Shown in pieces: positions 45,701-55,017 of a stretch of 64,000 nt of DNA. The number at the start of each line of letters is the position of its first letter. Position 1 is the stretch's first letter. A program made the position numbers and the translations under genes. The notes under the pieces were generated by a model that saw only the letters and a program-made list of their open reading frames with translations, was not told where the DNA came from and did not search any database. Source of the DNA: Burkholderia diffusa (lineage in GTDB: Bacteria; Pseudomonadota; Gammaproteobacteria; Burkholderiales; Burkholderiaceae); assembly GCF_001718315.1 (NCBI RefSeq), contig NZ_CP013363.1, forward strand, positions 248,001 through 312,000, in the 5' to 3' direction.

Positions 45701-47704
45701 ATGGATGACGAAAACGATAGCGCCGTGCTCGAAGCGCATCTCGGTACGCGCAGCCCATGCTGGCGTCTCGGCTGCGACAGCAATGCACTCGAACTGGCCG
45801 CCGTTCGCGGCCTGACCAATGTCGCGGTGGCACTGACCGGCGAGCAGGCCGCGCGGATCCGCGCGCTTACCGGCGTCACGTCGCATCTCGTGCTTGAACT
45901 CGCGCTGTTCGGCGATCCGGTCAGCCTCCATCTGGTCGGCCGGAAGGTCGATACCGCCAATTGGGCCGGCACGGCCTCCGCCTATTCCGATACCGCGTCC
46001 GTCGCCAGCGACCTCGCGCACGGGCTCGCGTTCGCCGAGCAGGTCGTGTCCGAAGTGAATTCGCTCGTCGTGATCCTCGACCGCAACGGCATGGTGCAGC
46101 GCTTTAACCGTCTGTGCGAGGAAGTGACGGGCAAGCGCGAGGTCGACGTGATCGGCCGAAGCGCGTTCGAGCTGTTCATGAGTCCCGAGCAGGGTGCGCA
46201 GTCGCGCAGCAACATCACCGGCTTTTTCCAGAACAACCGCTCGTTCGCGGTCGAGCGCTACATCAACACGGTCAACGGTCCGCGCCTGTTCCAGTTCCGC
46301 AACAAGTTCGTGCAGAGCGGCAGCGGCGTCGACGAGCAGTTCCTGATCTGCTCGGGAATCGACGTCACCGAGGAGCGCAACGCGCAGCAGCGGCTCACCG
46401 AGCTCGCGAATACCGACGTGCTGACCGGTTTGCCGAATCGTCATGCAATCAGCGAGCGCATCCGTGTCGCGCTGGCCGCGGACCGCACCGACGTGCGCGG
46501 CCAGGTCGGCATCCTGTTCCTCGATCTCGACAACTTCAAGCGCGTCAACGACCACTACGGGCACATCACCGGCGACCGCCTGCTGCAGGACGTATCGGCG
46601 GTCATCGGCGGCTGCCTGCCGTCCGGCGCGACGCTCGCGCGGCTCGGCGGCGACGAATTCCTGGTGCTGTTCGAGCACGGCACGCGGCCGCTGCTCGAGG
46701 CGACCGCGCAGATCATCCTCGAGCGGCTGCGTACGCCAATGCATCTCGGGCTGGTGGAGGTCTACACGAGCTGCTCGATCGGCATCGCGATGTATCCGCA
46801 GCATGGCGATTCGCTCGAAACGCTGATCCGCAGCGCCGATACCGCGATGTACGTCGCGAAGGAAGAGGGCAAGCATACGTACCGCGTGTTCTCGCTGGAG
46901 ATGAACCAGAAGGTCGCGAAGTACATGTGGCTCGACACGAACCTGCGAAAGGCGCTCGAGGAAGAGCAGTTCGTGCTGCACTACCAGCCCGTCGTCGACA
47001 TCGCGACCGGCGACGTGCACGGCGTCGAGGCGCTGATCCGCTGGCAGTCGCCGGATCGCGGGATCGTCGCGCCGATCGAATTCATCCGTTTCGCGGAGGA
47101 GTCGGGGTTGATCGCGCCGCTCGGCCGCTGGGTGATGCGCACCGCGGCCGCGCAGGCTGCCGCGTGGAAGGCGAAGGGGCTGGGCGTGCGAATCGCGGTG
47201 AACGTGTCGGCGCGCCAGTTGCAGGACATGAACATCGTCGACCAGTTCGCGTCGATCCTCGACGGCGCGGGGCTGAAGCCGAGCCTCGTCGACATCGAGC
47301 TCACCGAAAGCAGCTTCATCGAGGACGAGGAAGCAGCGCACGAGCTGATGAAGCGGTTCCGCCAGCTCGGCGCGGAGATTCACCTCGACGATTTCGGCAC
47401 CGGCTATTCGTCGCTGTCGCAGCTGTCGCGGCTGCCGCTCGATTCGATCAAGCTCGATCGCTCCTTCATCACGGGCATCGACCGCAACCCGCGCTCGCAG
47501 GCGCTCGTGCGCTCGGTCGTGTCGCTTGCGAAGGCGCTGAGTTTCTCGGTGGTCGCCGAAGGTGTCGAGACGCGCGCGGAAGCCGAATTCCTGAAGCAGA
47601 TCAACGTCGACCACGCGCAGGGTTTCTACTTCGCGCGGCCGATGCCGGCCCAGGCGTTCGAGGCCTGGCTCGCGGAAACGAGAAAGCTCAGGATGATCGC
47701 CTGA
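45701..47704 (+). CDS. rpfR: BDSF receptor, bifunctional diguanylate cyclase/phosphodiesterase RpfR
   Basis: A 667-aa protein matching the domain order of Burkholderia RpfR. It has an N-terminal RpfF-interaction domain (about 1-95), a PAS domain binding cis-2-dodecenoic acid (about 110-225: EVNSLVVILDRNGMVQRFNR), GGDEF at 316-320 (ARLGGDEFLVLF) and EAL at 443-445 (GVEALIRW), with DDFGTGYSSLSQL further on. Both catalytic motifs are intact. In B. cenocepacia BDSF binding raises c-di-GMP hydrolysis and so controls motility, biofilm and virulence. It is cytosolic. The ATG at 45701 begins the FI domain. The synthase gene rpfF is convergent, 51 bases from this stop, the known arrangement and the best evidence for identity. 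Confidence 0.93.
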   Translation: MDDENDSAVLEAHLGTRSPCWRLGCDSNALELAAVRGLTNVAVALTGEQAARIRALTGVTSHLVLELALFGDPVSLHLVGRKVDTANWAGTASAYSDTASVASDLAHGLAFAEQVVSEVNSLVVILDRNGMVQRFNRLCEEVTGKREVDVIGRSAFELFMSPEQGAQSRSNITGFFQNNRSFAVERYINTVNGPRLFQFRNKFVQSGSGVDEQFLICSGIDVTEERNAQQRLTELANTDVLTGLPNRHAISERIRVALAADRTDVRGQVGILFLDLDNFKRVNDHYGHITGDRLLQDVSAVIGGCLPSGATLARLGGDEFLVLFEHGTRPLLEATAQIILERLRTPMHLGLVEVYTSCSIGIAMYPQHGDSLETLIRSADTAMYVAKEEGKHTYRVFSLEMNQKVAKYMWLDTNLRKALEEEQFVLHYQPVVDIATGDVHGVEALIRWQSPDRGIVAPIEFIRFAEESGLIAPLGRWVMRTAAAQAAAWKAKGLGVRIAVNVSARQLQDMNIVDQFASILDGAGLKPSLVDIELTESSFIEDEEAAHELMKRFRQLGAEIHLDDFGTGYSSLSQLSRLPLDSIKLDRSFITGIDRNPRSQALVRSVVSLAKALSFSVVAEGVETRAEAEFLKQINVDHAQGFYFARPMPAQAFEAWLAETRKLRMIA

Positions 47705-47720
47705 GCCTCACCGCATGACG

Positions 47721-47746
47721 GGCGCCGCCGGTTTCGCGGCGGCGCC
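47721..47746. terminator. hairpin between rpfR and rpfF
   Basis: A perfect 10-bp stem GGCGCCGCCG/CGGCGGCGCC with a six-base loop lies in the 51-bp gap between the convergent stops. It could serve both strands, although T-runs are lacking. Confidence 0.6.
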
Positions 47747-47755
47747 TCGCTCACA

Positions 47756-48619
47756 TCACACCGTGCGCAGCTTCGACACGCGCCGGTTCTGCAGCATCAC
47801 AAGGCGTTCCATGTACGCGAGATCCTTCGGCTCGATCGTGAACGCCGCGTGAACCCATTGCTCGGTGATGTCCATCAGCTCGGAACGCGTGAGATTGAAC
47901 ACGCGCTCGCGTGCGCGCAGCATCGCGCGGATGCCGTTCAGCTTCGGCTTCATCACGTCGATGAAGGTGCGCGTCGCGAGATACGCATCGCCCTCGTCGA
48001 ACGTCTGGTCGATCAGCCCGCGATCCTCGTACCACTCGGCCGCATGCGCCTCGCCGGACGAGATCAGCGATTCCGCGAGCCCCCGGTCCGCCTTGCGCGC
48101 GACCAGCGAATAGCCGCCCATGCCCGGAAACAGGTTGAACGCGATCTCGGGAAAGCCGAGCTTCACGCCCTTCTGCGCGAGCATGTAGTGGTGCGCGAGG
48201 GCGGCCTCGAAGCCGCCGCCCAGCGCGCTGCCCTCGACCATCGCGATCGAGATCGCGCCGGTACCGAAGCCCGTGTAGATCTCGTACACGCCGTCGATGC
48301 ACGAGCGCGCGTAGGCCATCAGTTGGTCGCGGCGACCGCTGCGGATCGCGTCGACGAAGAAGCTCAGGTCGCCGCCGACGTTGAACAGCTCGGGAACGAG
48401 CGAGCCCGTCACCCAAAAGTCGAACGGCAGGCCCGAGTCGCGTGCGACGCGCGCGAGATGGATGATGTCGGTGACGAGTTGCTGGTTGAAGCACGGGCGC
48501 GGCTCCGATCGCAGCATCATCCACATGACGTTGCGGCCTTCTTCGTAGAACGCGGTCAGTTGCGTGAGTTCGCCTGCTTCGTAAAACGGACGGCACGCCG
48601 GATGGGATTGGAGTTGCAT
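47756..48619 (-). CDS. rpfF: cis-2-dodecenoic acid (BDSF) synthase RpfF
   Basis: A 287-aa crotonase-fold enzyme. The N-terminus is MQLQSHPACRPFYEAGELTQ, with NVMWMMLRSEPRPCFNQQLV and the oxyanion/active-site region SIAMVEGSALGGGFEAALAH. The two glutamates expected for DSF synthases, 20 residues apart, are Glu138 (GGGFE) and Glu158 (LGFPE). The enzyme uses acyl-ACP to make the fatty-acid signal BDSF by dehydration and thioester release. It is 287 aa, the expected length, cytosolic. GAGG lies eight bases before the ATG. Convergent rpfR encodes the receptor, which also binds RpfF. Confidence 0.93.
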   Translation of the reverse strand: MQLQSHPACRPFYEAGELTQLTAFYEEGRNVMWMMLRSEPRPCFNQQLVTDIIHLARVARDSGLPFDFWVTGSLVPELFNVGGDLSFFVDAIRSGRRDQLMAYARSCIDGVYEIYTGFGTGAISIAMVEGSALGGGFEAALAHHYMLAQKGVKLGFPEIAFNLFPGMGGYSLVARKADRGLAESLISSGEAHAAEWYEDRGLIDQTFDEGDAYLATRTFIDVMKPKLNGIRAMLRARERVFNLTRSELMDITEQWVHAAFTIEPKDLAYMERLVMLQNRRVSKLRTV

Positions 48620-49705
48620 GGTATGTCCTCGTGAGATGTGGTTTTCAAGAACCGCCGCGGCCGGCATCGTGGAAACCTTCCCCCGGACGGCGCCGGCCGC
48701 GAGGCACCGCCATTGTTGCGCGCGCATAGAAGCGGAAATGCGCGGAACAACGCATGAACGGGACGCGAGCGGGCAGTGCGTTCGGCGCGAACCGTGCGAG
48801 CCATGCGAATGAAGCGATCGATGCGATCGCTCGACGGGAGAATGGCGACGTCGAGTGCCGGTCGGGGTGCGGCCTCCCGGCCGCGCGGAGGCGGCAAGGG
48901 CGGTCGGGGTGACGATGCGGTGATCGTTCGTGCGTTCGACCGCTGGTCGGTACGGGCATGCGGTTGCGGCGCGACTTGCCAATCGTTTGCGCGTTGAAAA
49001 CGGCGTTGGGCCGCCGGCCGCGTCTCGTGGAATGTGCGGACCGATGCGGCGGCCGGGGCGGCTGGCTTTAGAGAACGCCGCCACGCCGGGCGTTACGGGA
49101 GGGACCATGACCGACCGCATTCCAGAGGGTGTGTCGGTCGCGCGTCGGAAAGCCGCTGAACGCGCTCGACCCGCATGCGGCTTGCGGTCGGCGTGACGCC
49201 GTCGGGGCCTGGGTCGAGCCCGGCGCCGACCGGATATCGCCATCGTGCTACGGCCAGGAAGAGGCGTTCCTCGCGCTCGTGCACCACACGCCGCTTGCGC
49301 TGTTCCTTGCGTGTGCCACTGTGGCGGCCGTGTTCGTCATCGCGCTCGGCTACAAGCAGGAAATCGAGCTGTTCCCGACCGGCGCCACGGCTGGCGCATC
49401 GCGACGTCGTTGCTCGGGGGGAAGCCGGGGCTGGTGTCGGGCGTGGCTTCGTCCTCCTGCATTTCCTGCTGAGCGTCCGATCCGCGCGTGCCGAACGGCC
49501 AGGTGACGATGCGGTACACGTCGACGTTGCTCGCGCTCACGGCCGGCGGCGGGCTCGCGGTCGCGAATCGGGCGCACGAAAACGTTGTCGCCGGAAGGGC
49601 GCTGAAAACATATTCAGGTATCGATATTTTGTCCGGAAAGATTTGGTAATATTCGCGCGCTTCGTTGCTTTCGATCACACAACAAAACCTTTTCCGAGGG
49701 ACTCA
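48620..49705. other. 1.1-kb region upstream of rpfF with possible gene remnant
   Basis: No intact gene is supported. On the plus strand 49230-49400 encodes EEAFLALVHHTPLALFLACA, followed by TVAAVFVIALGYKQEIELFP, a protein-like hydrophobic helix without an upstream start or ribosome-binding site. Beyond it the frame becomes arginine-rich, and a neighbouring frame reads RIATSLLGGKPGLVSGVASS then stops. This may be a decayed membrane-protein gene. The last 120 bases are AT-rich and must contain the promoter of the OmpA-type gene. Confidence 0.35.
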
Positions 49706-50686
49706 ATGAAGAAGGCTGCAACATCCACATTGCGCGGGCTGTCCGCTGTCGCGCTGCTGACGCTCTCCACGCTGGCCTCTGCCGCCGGCGACGTACCGGG
49801 TTCGAAGGATCATCCGCTGCTCACGCGCTTTTCCGGCGCGACCATCAACGCTTATTCGCAGACCGAGTTCGACGAAGCGTTTCTGCCCAACCAGCCGATC
49901 GACAACGTCAAGGCGGCCAAGGGCCTGGCGCTGGAAGGGAAGGTGACGCGTGTCGCGTATACCATCGGCGGCAACAGATCGACGCTGGAAGTCGAGCGCA
50001 ACTATCTCGACGCGTTGCAGAAGGGTGGGTTCCAGATTCTGTTTCGTTGTACGCAGGATCAGTGTGGTCAGGGCAACGGCCTCGAGTTCCAGCGCTTCGT
50101 GATCAGCTCCAACAAGATGATGAAGTCGGGTGGAGGCGAAGCGTACTTCGGCGACAAGCACCGGACGATCCTCGCGAAGCTGCCGCGCGCGTCGGGCGAT
50201 GCATATGTGTTCCTGCACGTGATGGACGATTCGGCGTCGAACAAGCGGACGCTCGTCTACGAGGAAGTGGTCGAAGTGAAGCCGATGCAGACCGGCCAGG
50301 TCAAGGTGCTCGATTCCGGCGCGCTGCAGAAGGGCCTGGCAGCGACGGGCAAGGTCGCGCTGTACGGCATCTACTTCGATACCGACAAGGCACAGGTTAA
50401 GCCCGAGTCGAAGCCGCAGCTCGACGAGATGGCGAAGCTGCTGACGGCGAACCCGGCGCTCAAGGTCTACATCGTCGGCCATACCGACAATCAAGGGCAG
50501 TTCGCACACAATGTCGACCTGTCGCAAAAGCGTGCGGAGGCGGTCGCACAGGCGCTTGCGACGTCCTACAAGGTCGCGCCGGCGCGGCTCGTCGCGAAGG
50601 GCGTCGCGTCGTTGTCGCCGATCGCGTCCAATGGCGACGACGCCGGCCGCGCGCAGAATCGCCGCGTCGAACTCGTGCAGCAATAA
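49706..50686 (+). CDS. DUF4892/OmpA-family envelope protein
   Basis: A 326-aa protein with a signal peptide ending at ASAAGD (about residue 25). A DUF4892-like N-terminal domain (DHPLLTRFSGATINAYSQTE, ILFRCTQDQCGQGNG with a Cys pair) is followed by a C-terminal OmpA peptidoglycan-binding domain at about 215-326 (YGIYFDTDKAQVKPESKPQL, VYIVGHTDNQG, LSQKRAEAV, NRRVELVQQ). It anchors to peptidoglycan in the periplasm or outer membrane. GAGGG lies eight bases before the ATG. It is followed after 61 bases by a DUF3617 gene. Confidence 0.87.
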   Translation: MKKAATSTLRGLSAVALLTLSTLASAAGDVPGSKDHPLLTRFSGATINAYSQTEFDEAFLPNQPIDNVKAAKGLALEGKVTRVAYTIGGNRSTLEVERNYLDALQKGGFQILFRCTQDQCGQGNGLEFQRFVISSNKMMKSGGGEAYFGDKHRTILAKLPRASGDAYVFLHVMDDSASNKRTLVYEEVVEVKPMQTGQVKVLDSGALQKGLAATGKVALYGIYFDTDKAQVKPESKPQLDEMAKLLTANPALKVYIVGHTDNQGQFAHNVDLSQKRAEAVAQALATSYKVAPARLVAKGVASLSPIASNGDDAGRAQNRRVELVQQ

Positions 50687-50747
50687 CACCTTCCGGACCG
50701 AGCGCATGCGCTGCCGCGCATGCGCCTTTCAATCGATCCTCGACCCC

Positions 50748-51179
50748 ATGAAAATGCTGGTTGCCGCCGGTCTTTCCGGCATTGCTTTCTCGACATTCGC
50801 GCAGACCGTCTCGCCGGGTATCTGGCACGACGAAGCCGCATACACGCTGAACGGCAAGCCGCTGCCGCAAGGCACTGACCCGGCGCCGGACCAGTGCCTG
50901 ACCGATGCGGATGCGAAGAACCTGCGCAAGACGATGGCGTCGCGCCTGCAGCGCGACAACGTCAAATGCACGATTACGAACTGGAACTATGCAGGCACGA
51001 CACTGAAGGTCGCGTTGACCTGCGCGAACGAACAGGGCCGCGGCAATGCGACCGTGACCGGCGACGTGACGTCGACGCGCTACGACCTGAAGGGGCAATT
51101 GCATGGTCAGCATGCGCAGGCTGGCGCGTATACGCTCGCCTGGACGTGGCGCGGCAAGCGCATCGGCGACTGTCACTGA
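50748..51179 (+). CDS. DUF3617 periplasmic protein
   Basis: A 143-aa protein with a signal peptide ending at FAQTV (about residue 19) and the DUF3617 pattern: PGIWHDEAAYTLNGKPLPQG, DQCLTDADAKNLRKTMASRL and KCTITNWNYAGTTLKVALTC, with paired cysteines likely forming disulfides. Function unknown. It is the second gene after the OmpA-type gene and probably co-transcribed. Confidence 0.8.
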   Translation: MKMLVAAGLSGIAFSTFAQTVSPGIWHDEAAYTLNGKPLPQGTDPAPDQCLTDADAKNLRKTMASRLQRDNVKCTITNWNYAGTTLKVALTCANEQGRGNATVTGDVTSTRYDLKGQLHGQHAQAGAYTLAWTWRGKRIGDCH

Positions 51180-51308
51180 CGCGACGATGCGCGCCGCGCG
51201 CGTGCCGCACGGCGCGCGGCATCCCCGGCGCACACTGGCAGCTTTTGCGCCAAACGTGCCGTCATTCCCGGGCCTGATGCTTGAATGCATCATAATGTGA
51301 CATAAAAT

Positions 51309-51466
51309 AAAGGCAGGCAGTTGTCTGCGGCGGGTGCGCCGCAAACGCACTGCCGTACGATGCGCACATCGTGCCGGGCGAACCACCGGTTCAGAAGCTC
51401 GGCGCGACGACCGTGCACATCGGCATCGCCGCGCAGGCAGGGCTCGCCGCGACCGTCGGCGAATGA
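51309..51466 (+). pseudogene. possible 3' gene fragment
   Basis: A frame ending in TGA at 51466 reads NALPYDAHIVPGEPPVQKLG followed by ATTVHIGIAAQAGLAATVGE, with about 85% GC in third positions, as for real Burkholderia coding DNA. It begins after a TAA without a start codon or ribosome-binding site. It looks like the C-terminal remnant of a lost gene, but it could be a chance frame. I cannot name the family. Confidence 0.3.
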
Positions 51467-51505
51467 CGGCGCGCGGTCCCGCGGCGACGACAACGGAGCA
51501 TGGCG

Positions 51506-51826
51506 ATGATGGTGACGTTTCGGTCGTCCGCCGCACCGGACATCGTGATGTTGAGCGATCTGGCGCAGTACCTGCTGGGAATTGCCGGCAAGGGGCTCGA
51601 CGTGCGCGGCGTGATTTCCGCCGACGAATTGCCGGGTGCCATCGCGCGGCTCGAGCAGGCGATCAGGGACGACATGACGCGGGAAAGCGCGCACGAGCGC
51701 TCGACGCAGGCATTGCGCAGCGAGTTGCCGCCGCATGCGGGCGGGCTTGCGCAACGCGCGTGGCCGCTGCTGGACATGATGCGTGCGGCCTGCGAACAGG
51801 GGCGGCACGTGATGTGGGGCGTGTAG
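51506..51826 (+). CDS. DUF1840 protein
   Basis: A 106-aa protein of the DUF1840 family: MMVTFRSSAAPDIVMLSDLA, QYLLGIAGKGLDVRGVISADE, and a helical C-terminus GLAQRAWPLLDMMRAACEQG with VMWGV. Such proteins are conserved single-domain proteins of beta-proteobacteria with unknown function. Cytosolic. The start at 51506 has GGAG seven bases upstream; the ATG at 51500 lies directly against the same GGAG and is unlikely. Confidence 0.82.
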   Translation: MMVTFRSSAAPDIVMLSDLAQYLLGIAGKGLDVRGVISADELPGAIARLEQAIRDDMTRESAHERSTQALRSELPPHAGGLAQRAWPLLDMMRAACEQGRHVMWGV

Positions 51827-51937
51827 GCGCGCCACGTGCGCCGGCTGCCCGGGAACCGGACCTCCGCTGCAAGGCCGACGGCGTGGCGTCGCGAGACGCC
51901 ATGCCGTCGGCCGATTTTTGTGCGCGGCGCTTGCCCC

Positions 51938-52096
51938 TTATGAATGGTGGTGCCTATGCGAGCGTGCCGAGCGCCGCGACGTGCGGTGCAGCAGCCGGTC
52001 GCGCGTGCTGTCGCGGCTGCGCCGTTCCGCGAAGAACAGCACCGCGAATACGAGGACCGCGAGCAGCAGGATGGTCGCGACGATACCGTTTTCCAT
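51938..52096 (-). CDS. 52-aa membrane protein with basic tail
   Basis: A short protein: MENGIVATILLLAVLVFAVL starts a single transmembrane helix, then FFAERRSRDS and a strongly basic, His-rich C-terminus ending RSHRHHHS. GGAGG lies four bases before the ATG. The helix followed by positive charges predicts an N-out, C-in topology. I do not recognise a family. It converges on the DUF1840 gene and lies about 220 bases from the next minus-strand membrane gene. Confidence 0.6.
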   Translation of the reverse strand: MENGIVATILLLAVLVFAVLFFAERRSRDSTRDRLLHRTSRRSARSHRHHHS

Positions 52097-52312
52097 GTCG
52101 CCTCCAACAGATTGGGGAACGATGGGCTCCGTGAGCCGGCGTCAGCCGACTGGCCCCCGGACCGGCCAACGCGCCCGCGCGAATCCCGCATTGATGCCAG
52201 GCCAGGCAGAGCGCGAACTCCATGATCCCTCCGTCACGCGTGCCGGCCCGTTCCGACCCCGCGCCGGAGGTGCGTGGCGGGGAGGGGGAACGAGCGAGGG
52301 GCCAAGCCGCGC

Positions 52313-52498
52313 TTACGTGAGCATCGGCATCGCCTCGATCAATGCGATCCCGAGCAGTGCGCCGATCGCGGCGCCGACCAGCTTCGGATGCCAACGCTCG
52401 AGATGCAGCGATGTGAGCAGTGCACCGATCAGGATCACGCCCAGCAGCGCAAACGCGATCACGAGATAACCGATTTCGAAATCGTTGTTGATCAGCAT
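52313..52498 (-). CDS. 61-aa two-span membrane protein
   Basis: A small inner-membrane protein beginning MLINNDFEIGYLVIAFALLG, with a first helix, a short loop LTSLHLERWHPK, and a second helix LVGAAIGALLGIALIEAMPM. AAGGAG lies just before the ATG at 52498. A longer frame upstream has no ribosome-binding site. Function unknown; it resembles small stress- or envelope-associated membrane proteins of Burkholderia. Confidence 0.7.
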   Translation of the reverse strand: MLINNDFEIGYLVIAFALLGVILIGALLTSLHLERWHPKLVGAAIGALLGIALIEAMPMLT

Positions 52499-52592
52499 GA
52501 TGTCTCCTTCCCCATGCCGGCGTGTCGAATTCGACGGACTCGTCATTCGTTTCGGCGACGTCGCATGCATCGTTACCTGTCCGAATTATATG

Positions 52593-52603
52593 TCACGACG
52601 TGA
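52593..52603. promoter_or_regulatory. short inverted repeat in promoter region
   Basis: TCACG-A-CGTGA lies in an AT-richer patch (GAATTATATGTCACGACGTG) between the divergent 61-aa membrane gene and the DUF3857 gene. It is a plausible but unidentified operator. Confidence 0.3.
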
Positions 52604-52789
52604 TGTAAATGGCGATCTCGCGAAGCCGATCCGTGAAAGTGTGACGGACCGCTCGAGCCGCGCCGGCGGCCCGCAGCGGCTTGACGCTCGCGGGCGCGTC
52701 ACCCACACTGGACTGAACGACAGGGCGTGGCGCGCGCATGCGTGTCCGTTGCGCCCCGACATGAACACGAACGCGCGGAGAGCTTCGAC

Positions 52790-54698
52790 GTGGTGCGTTT
52801 TCCGTTCCGATCGACGGGCAGGCTGCCGGGCCGTGCCGCCGCGCTGGCGGTTGCCGCCGCCGTCGTCGCGCTGGTATTCGTGCGTCCCGCTTTCGCGGAC
52901 ACGGGCGACGAAGCGCCCGTCACGCTCGTCAGCGATGTCCATGTGTTCGTGATCCAGCACGACGGTTCGCTCGACGAGCACGACGATTCGACACTGCGAG
53001 CGAACAACGCGAACGGCATCGACCCCGTCGCGCAGCGCTACGTGTGGTTCGACAAGAACCTGGAGAAGGTCGACCTGCTCGCGGCCGAGACGATCGATCG
53101 CGACGGCGTCGCGCATCCGGTCGGCCCTGACGGCATCCGCGACGTCCAGGAGCCGCGCTCGGCCGGCGCGCCGACGTTCCAGGACGGGTTGCTGCGCACC
53201 GTCGTGTTTCCGGGCGTCGAGGCCGGGTCGAGCACGCGCATTGCGTTCCGCAAGTCGCGCACGAGGCCCGTCAACGTCGGGTATTTCGGCTACTACGTCG
53301 AACCGTCGCGCGAGCCGGTGGAGAACCAGCGGCTGATCTTCGACGTGCCGGCCGACATGACGCTGCACGCGGACGCGCGGCTACGTCGCACTGCCGCCGG
53401 TGACCGCGAACGGCCGCACGCGCTACGAATTCGATTACCGGCACGGCCCGTACGAGCGCATCGAGAGCGGCGCGGTCGGCTACCCGACCTACGGCGACCG
53501 GCTCGTGGTATCCACGCTGCCCGACTATGCGGCGTTCGCCGCGCGCTACCGCGACGCGGCCGTCGACCCGGGCGTGAACGATCCGGCCGTCGTGCAACTC
53601 GCACGCGCGCTCACCGCCGACGCCGCCGATCCGCACGACAAGGCGCGCATCCTGTACGACTGGGTGCAGGCGAACGTGCGCTACGTCGCGCTCTTTCTCG
53701 GCGAGACGGCCGCCGCGCCGCATCGCGTGACCGACATCCTGCGCAATCGCTACGGCGACTGCAAGGACCACGTCGCGCTGTTCGGCGCGTTGCTCGCGGC
53801 CGTCGGCATCCGCAGCGAACCGGTGCTGATCAATCTCGGCTCCGTGTACACGCTGCCGTCGGTGCCGGGTTACGGCGGCGGCGCGATCAATCACGCGATC
53901 ACATGGCTGCCCGATTTCGGCTTCTACGCCGACACCACGACGGCCGGCATCGCGTTCGGCTACCTGCCGCCGATCGTGATGGATCGGCCGGCGCTGCTCG
54001 TCGACTCCGGCGTGCTGTCGCGCACGCCCGCCATGCAGCCGAAACACCGCACCGCGCGCGTGGCGATCGATGCCTCGCGACCGGGCGCCGCGCCGTTCCA
54101 CGCGCTCGTCGAGGACGACGGCTGGACCGCCGAGCTCGAACGCACGCTGTTTCGCCGTGCGGCGCCCGACCGCATCCGGCAGCTCGCGAACGAACGCCTG
54201 CGGCAAAGCGGGTTGCGCGGTCGCGCACGGATCACGACGAGCGATCGCCGTGCGACGGGCGGCCCGTTCGACGTGACGTATGCCGGTACGCTCGATCACT
54301 TCGTGTGGCCGGACGGCACGACTGCCGTGCCCGTGCTGTCGAGCCTCACGGGCGGCATCGCGACGCAGGTGGAAGGCTGGCTGGCCGAACCCGTGCGCAC
54401 GCAGCCGTGGACGTGCGTCGGCGGTACGTTCGAGGAGACCGGCCAGATCGCGCTGCCGCCCGACGTCGCGGTGACCGACCTGCCGGCCGATGCGGCCGTG
54501 CACGACCGCTTCGTCGACTTCGCGTCGCATTACGTATTCGATGCGGCCACGCGGATCGTGCAGGTCACGCGGCGGATGAAGGCGGAATTCGGCCGTCAGG
54601 TCTGCACGCCCGACGAGTTCACGGCGCTGCGTGCGTCGCTCGAACGCATCGAGCGCGACACGCAGGCGCAGATCGTCGTGCGCGCGAAAGGGCATTGA
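52790..54698 (+). pseudogene. DUF3857/transglutaminase-like protein, frameshifted
   Basis: The reading frame from a GTG at 52790 (GGAG nine bases upstream) encodes a signal peptide (VVALVFVRPAFADTG) and a DUF3857 domain up to about 53375 (VGYFGYYVEPSREPVENQRL). From there the continuation is found in the +1 frame: GYVALPPVTANGRTRYEFDY, then a transglutaminase core RNRYGDCKDHVALFGALLAA (catalytic Cys) and NHAITWLPDFGFYADT (His, Asp). A 2-bp deletion in the GCGCGCGG-like run at 53371-53380 (or an equivalent +1 change) explains the switch. Without it the protein would be about 635 aa. This may be a real loss of function or a sequencing error. The DUF3857 group is periplasmic, of unknown role. 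Confidence 0.8.
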
Positions 54699-54758
54699 GC
54701 GGCCAGGGGAAAGTGAGCGCGTCGCCCGCCATCGGCGCGGCGCGCAAGGAGGAACATC

Positions 54759-54926
54759 ATGACGGAACGGGACAACGAGATCGCCGATCTCTCGAAAGAT
54801 TTGCTGGGCCGGATCGTGCAGGGCACCGTCGCAAACGGTGCGCCGGTGGACGCAGAGCAGTGCGCGGCGCTGGCCGTGCAGTGCGCGACCGCGCTGGTCG
54901 ACAAGCTCGACGCGCGCAGCGGCTGA
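54759..54926 (+). CDS. 55-aa small conserved protein
   Basis: A short protein MTERDNEIADLSKDLLGRIV, continuing QGTVANGAPVDAEQCAALAV and ending LVDKLDARSG. It is helical, soluble, with two cysteines. AAGGAGG lies six bases before the ATG, strong support for translation. It follows the DUF3857 gene by 60 bases and may share its transcript. Function unknown. Confidence 0.65.
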   Translation: MTERDNEIADLSKDLLGRIVQGTVANGAPVDAEQCAALAVQCATALVDKLDARSG

Positions 54927-55017
54927 ACGCAGTCGTCACGGGCGACGGCGGATCGATTGATGCCGGTGCGATTCGGAAGGCATTCGCCCGGCCCCGCGCT
55001 GCGCGAGGCGTTGTACG

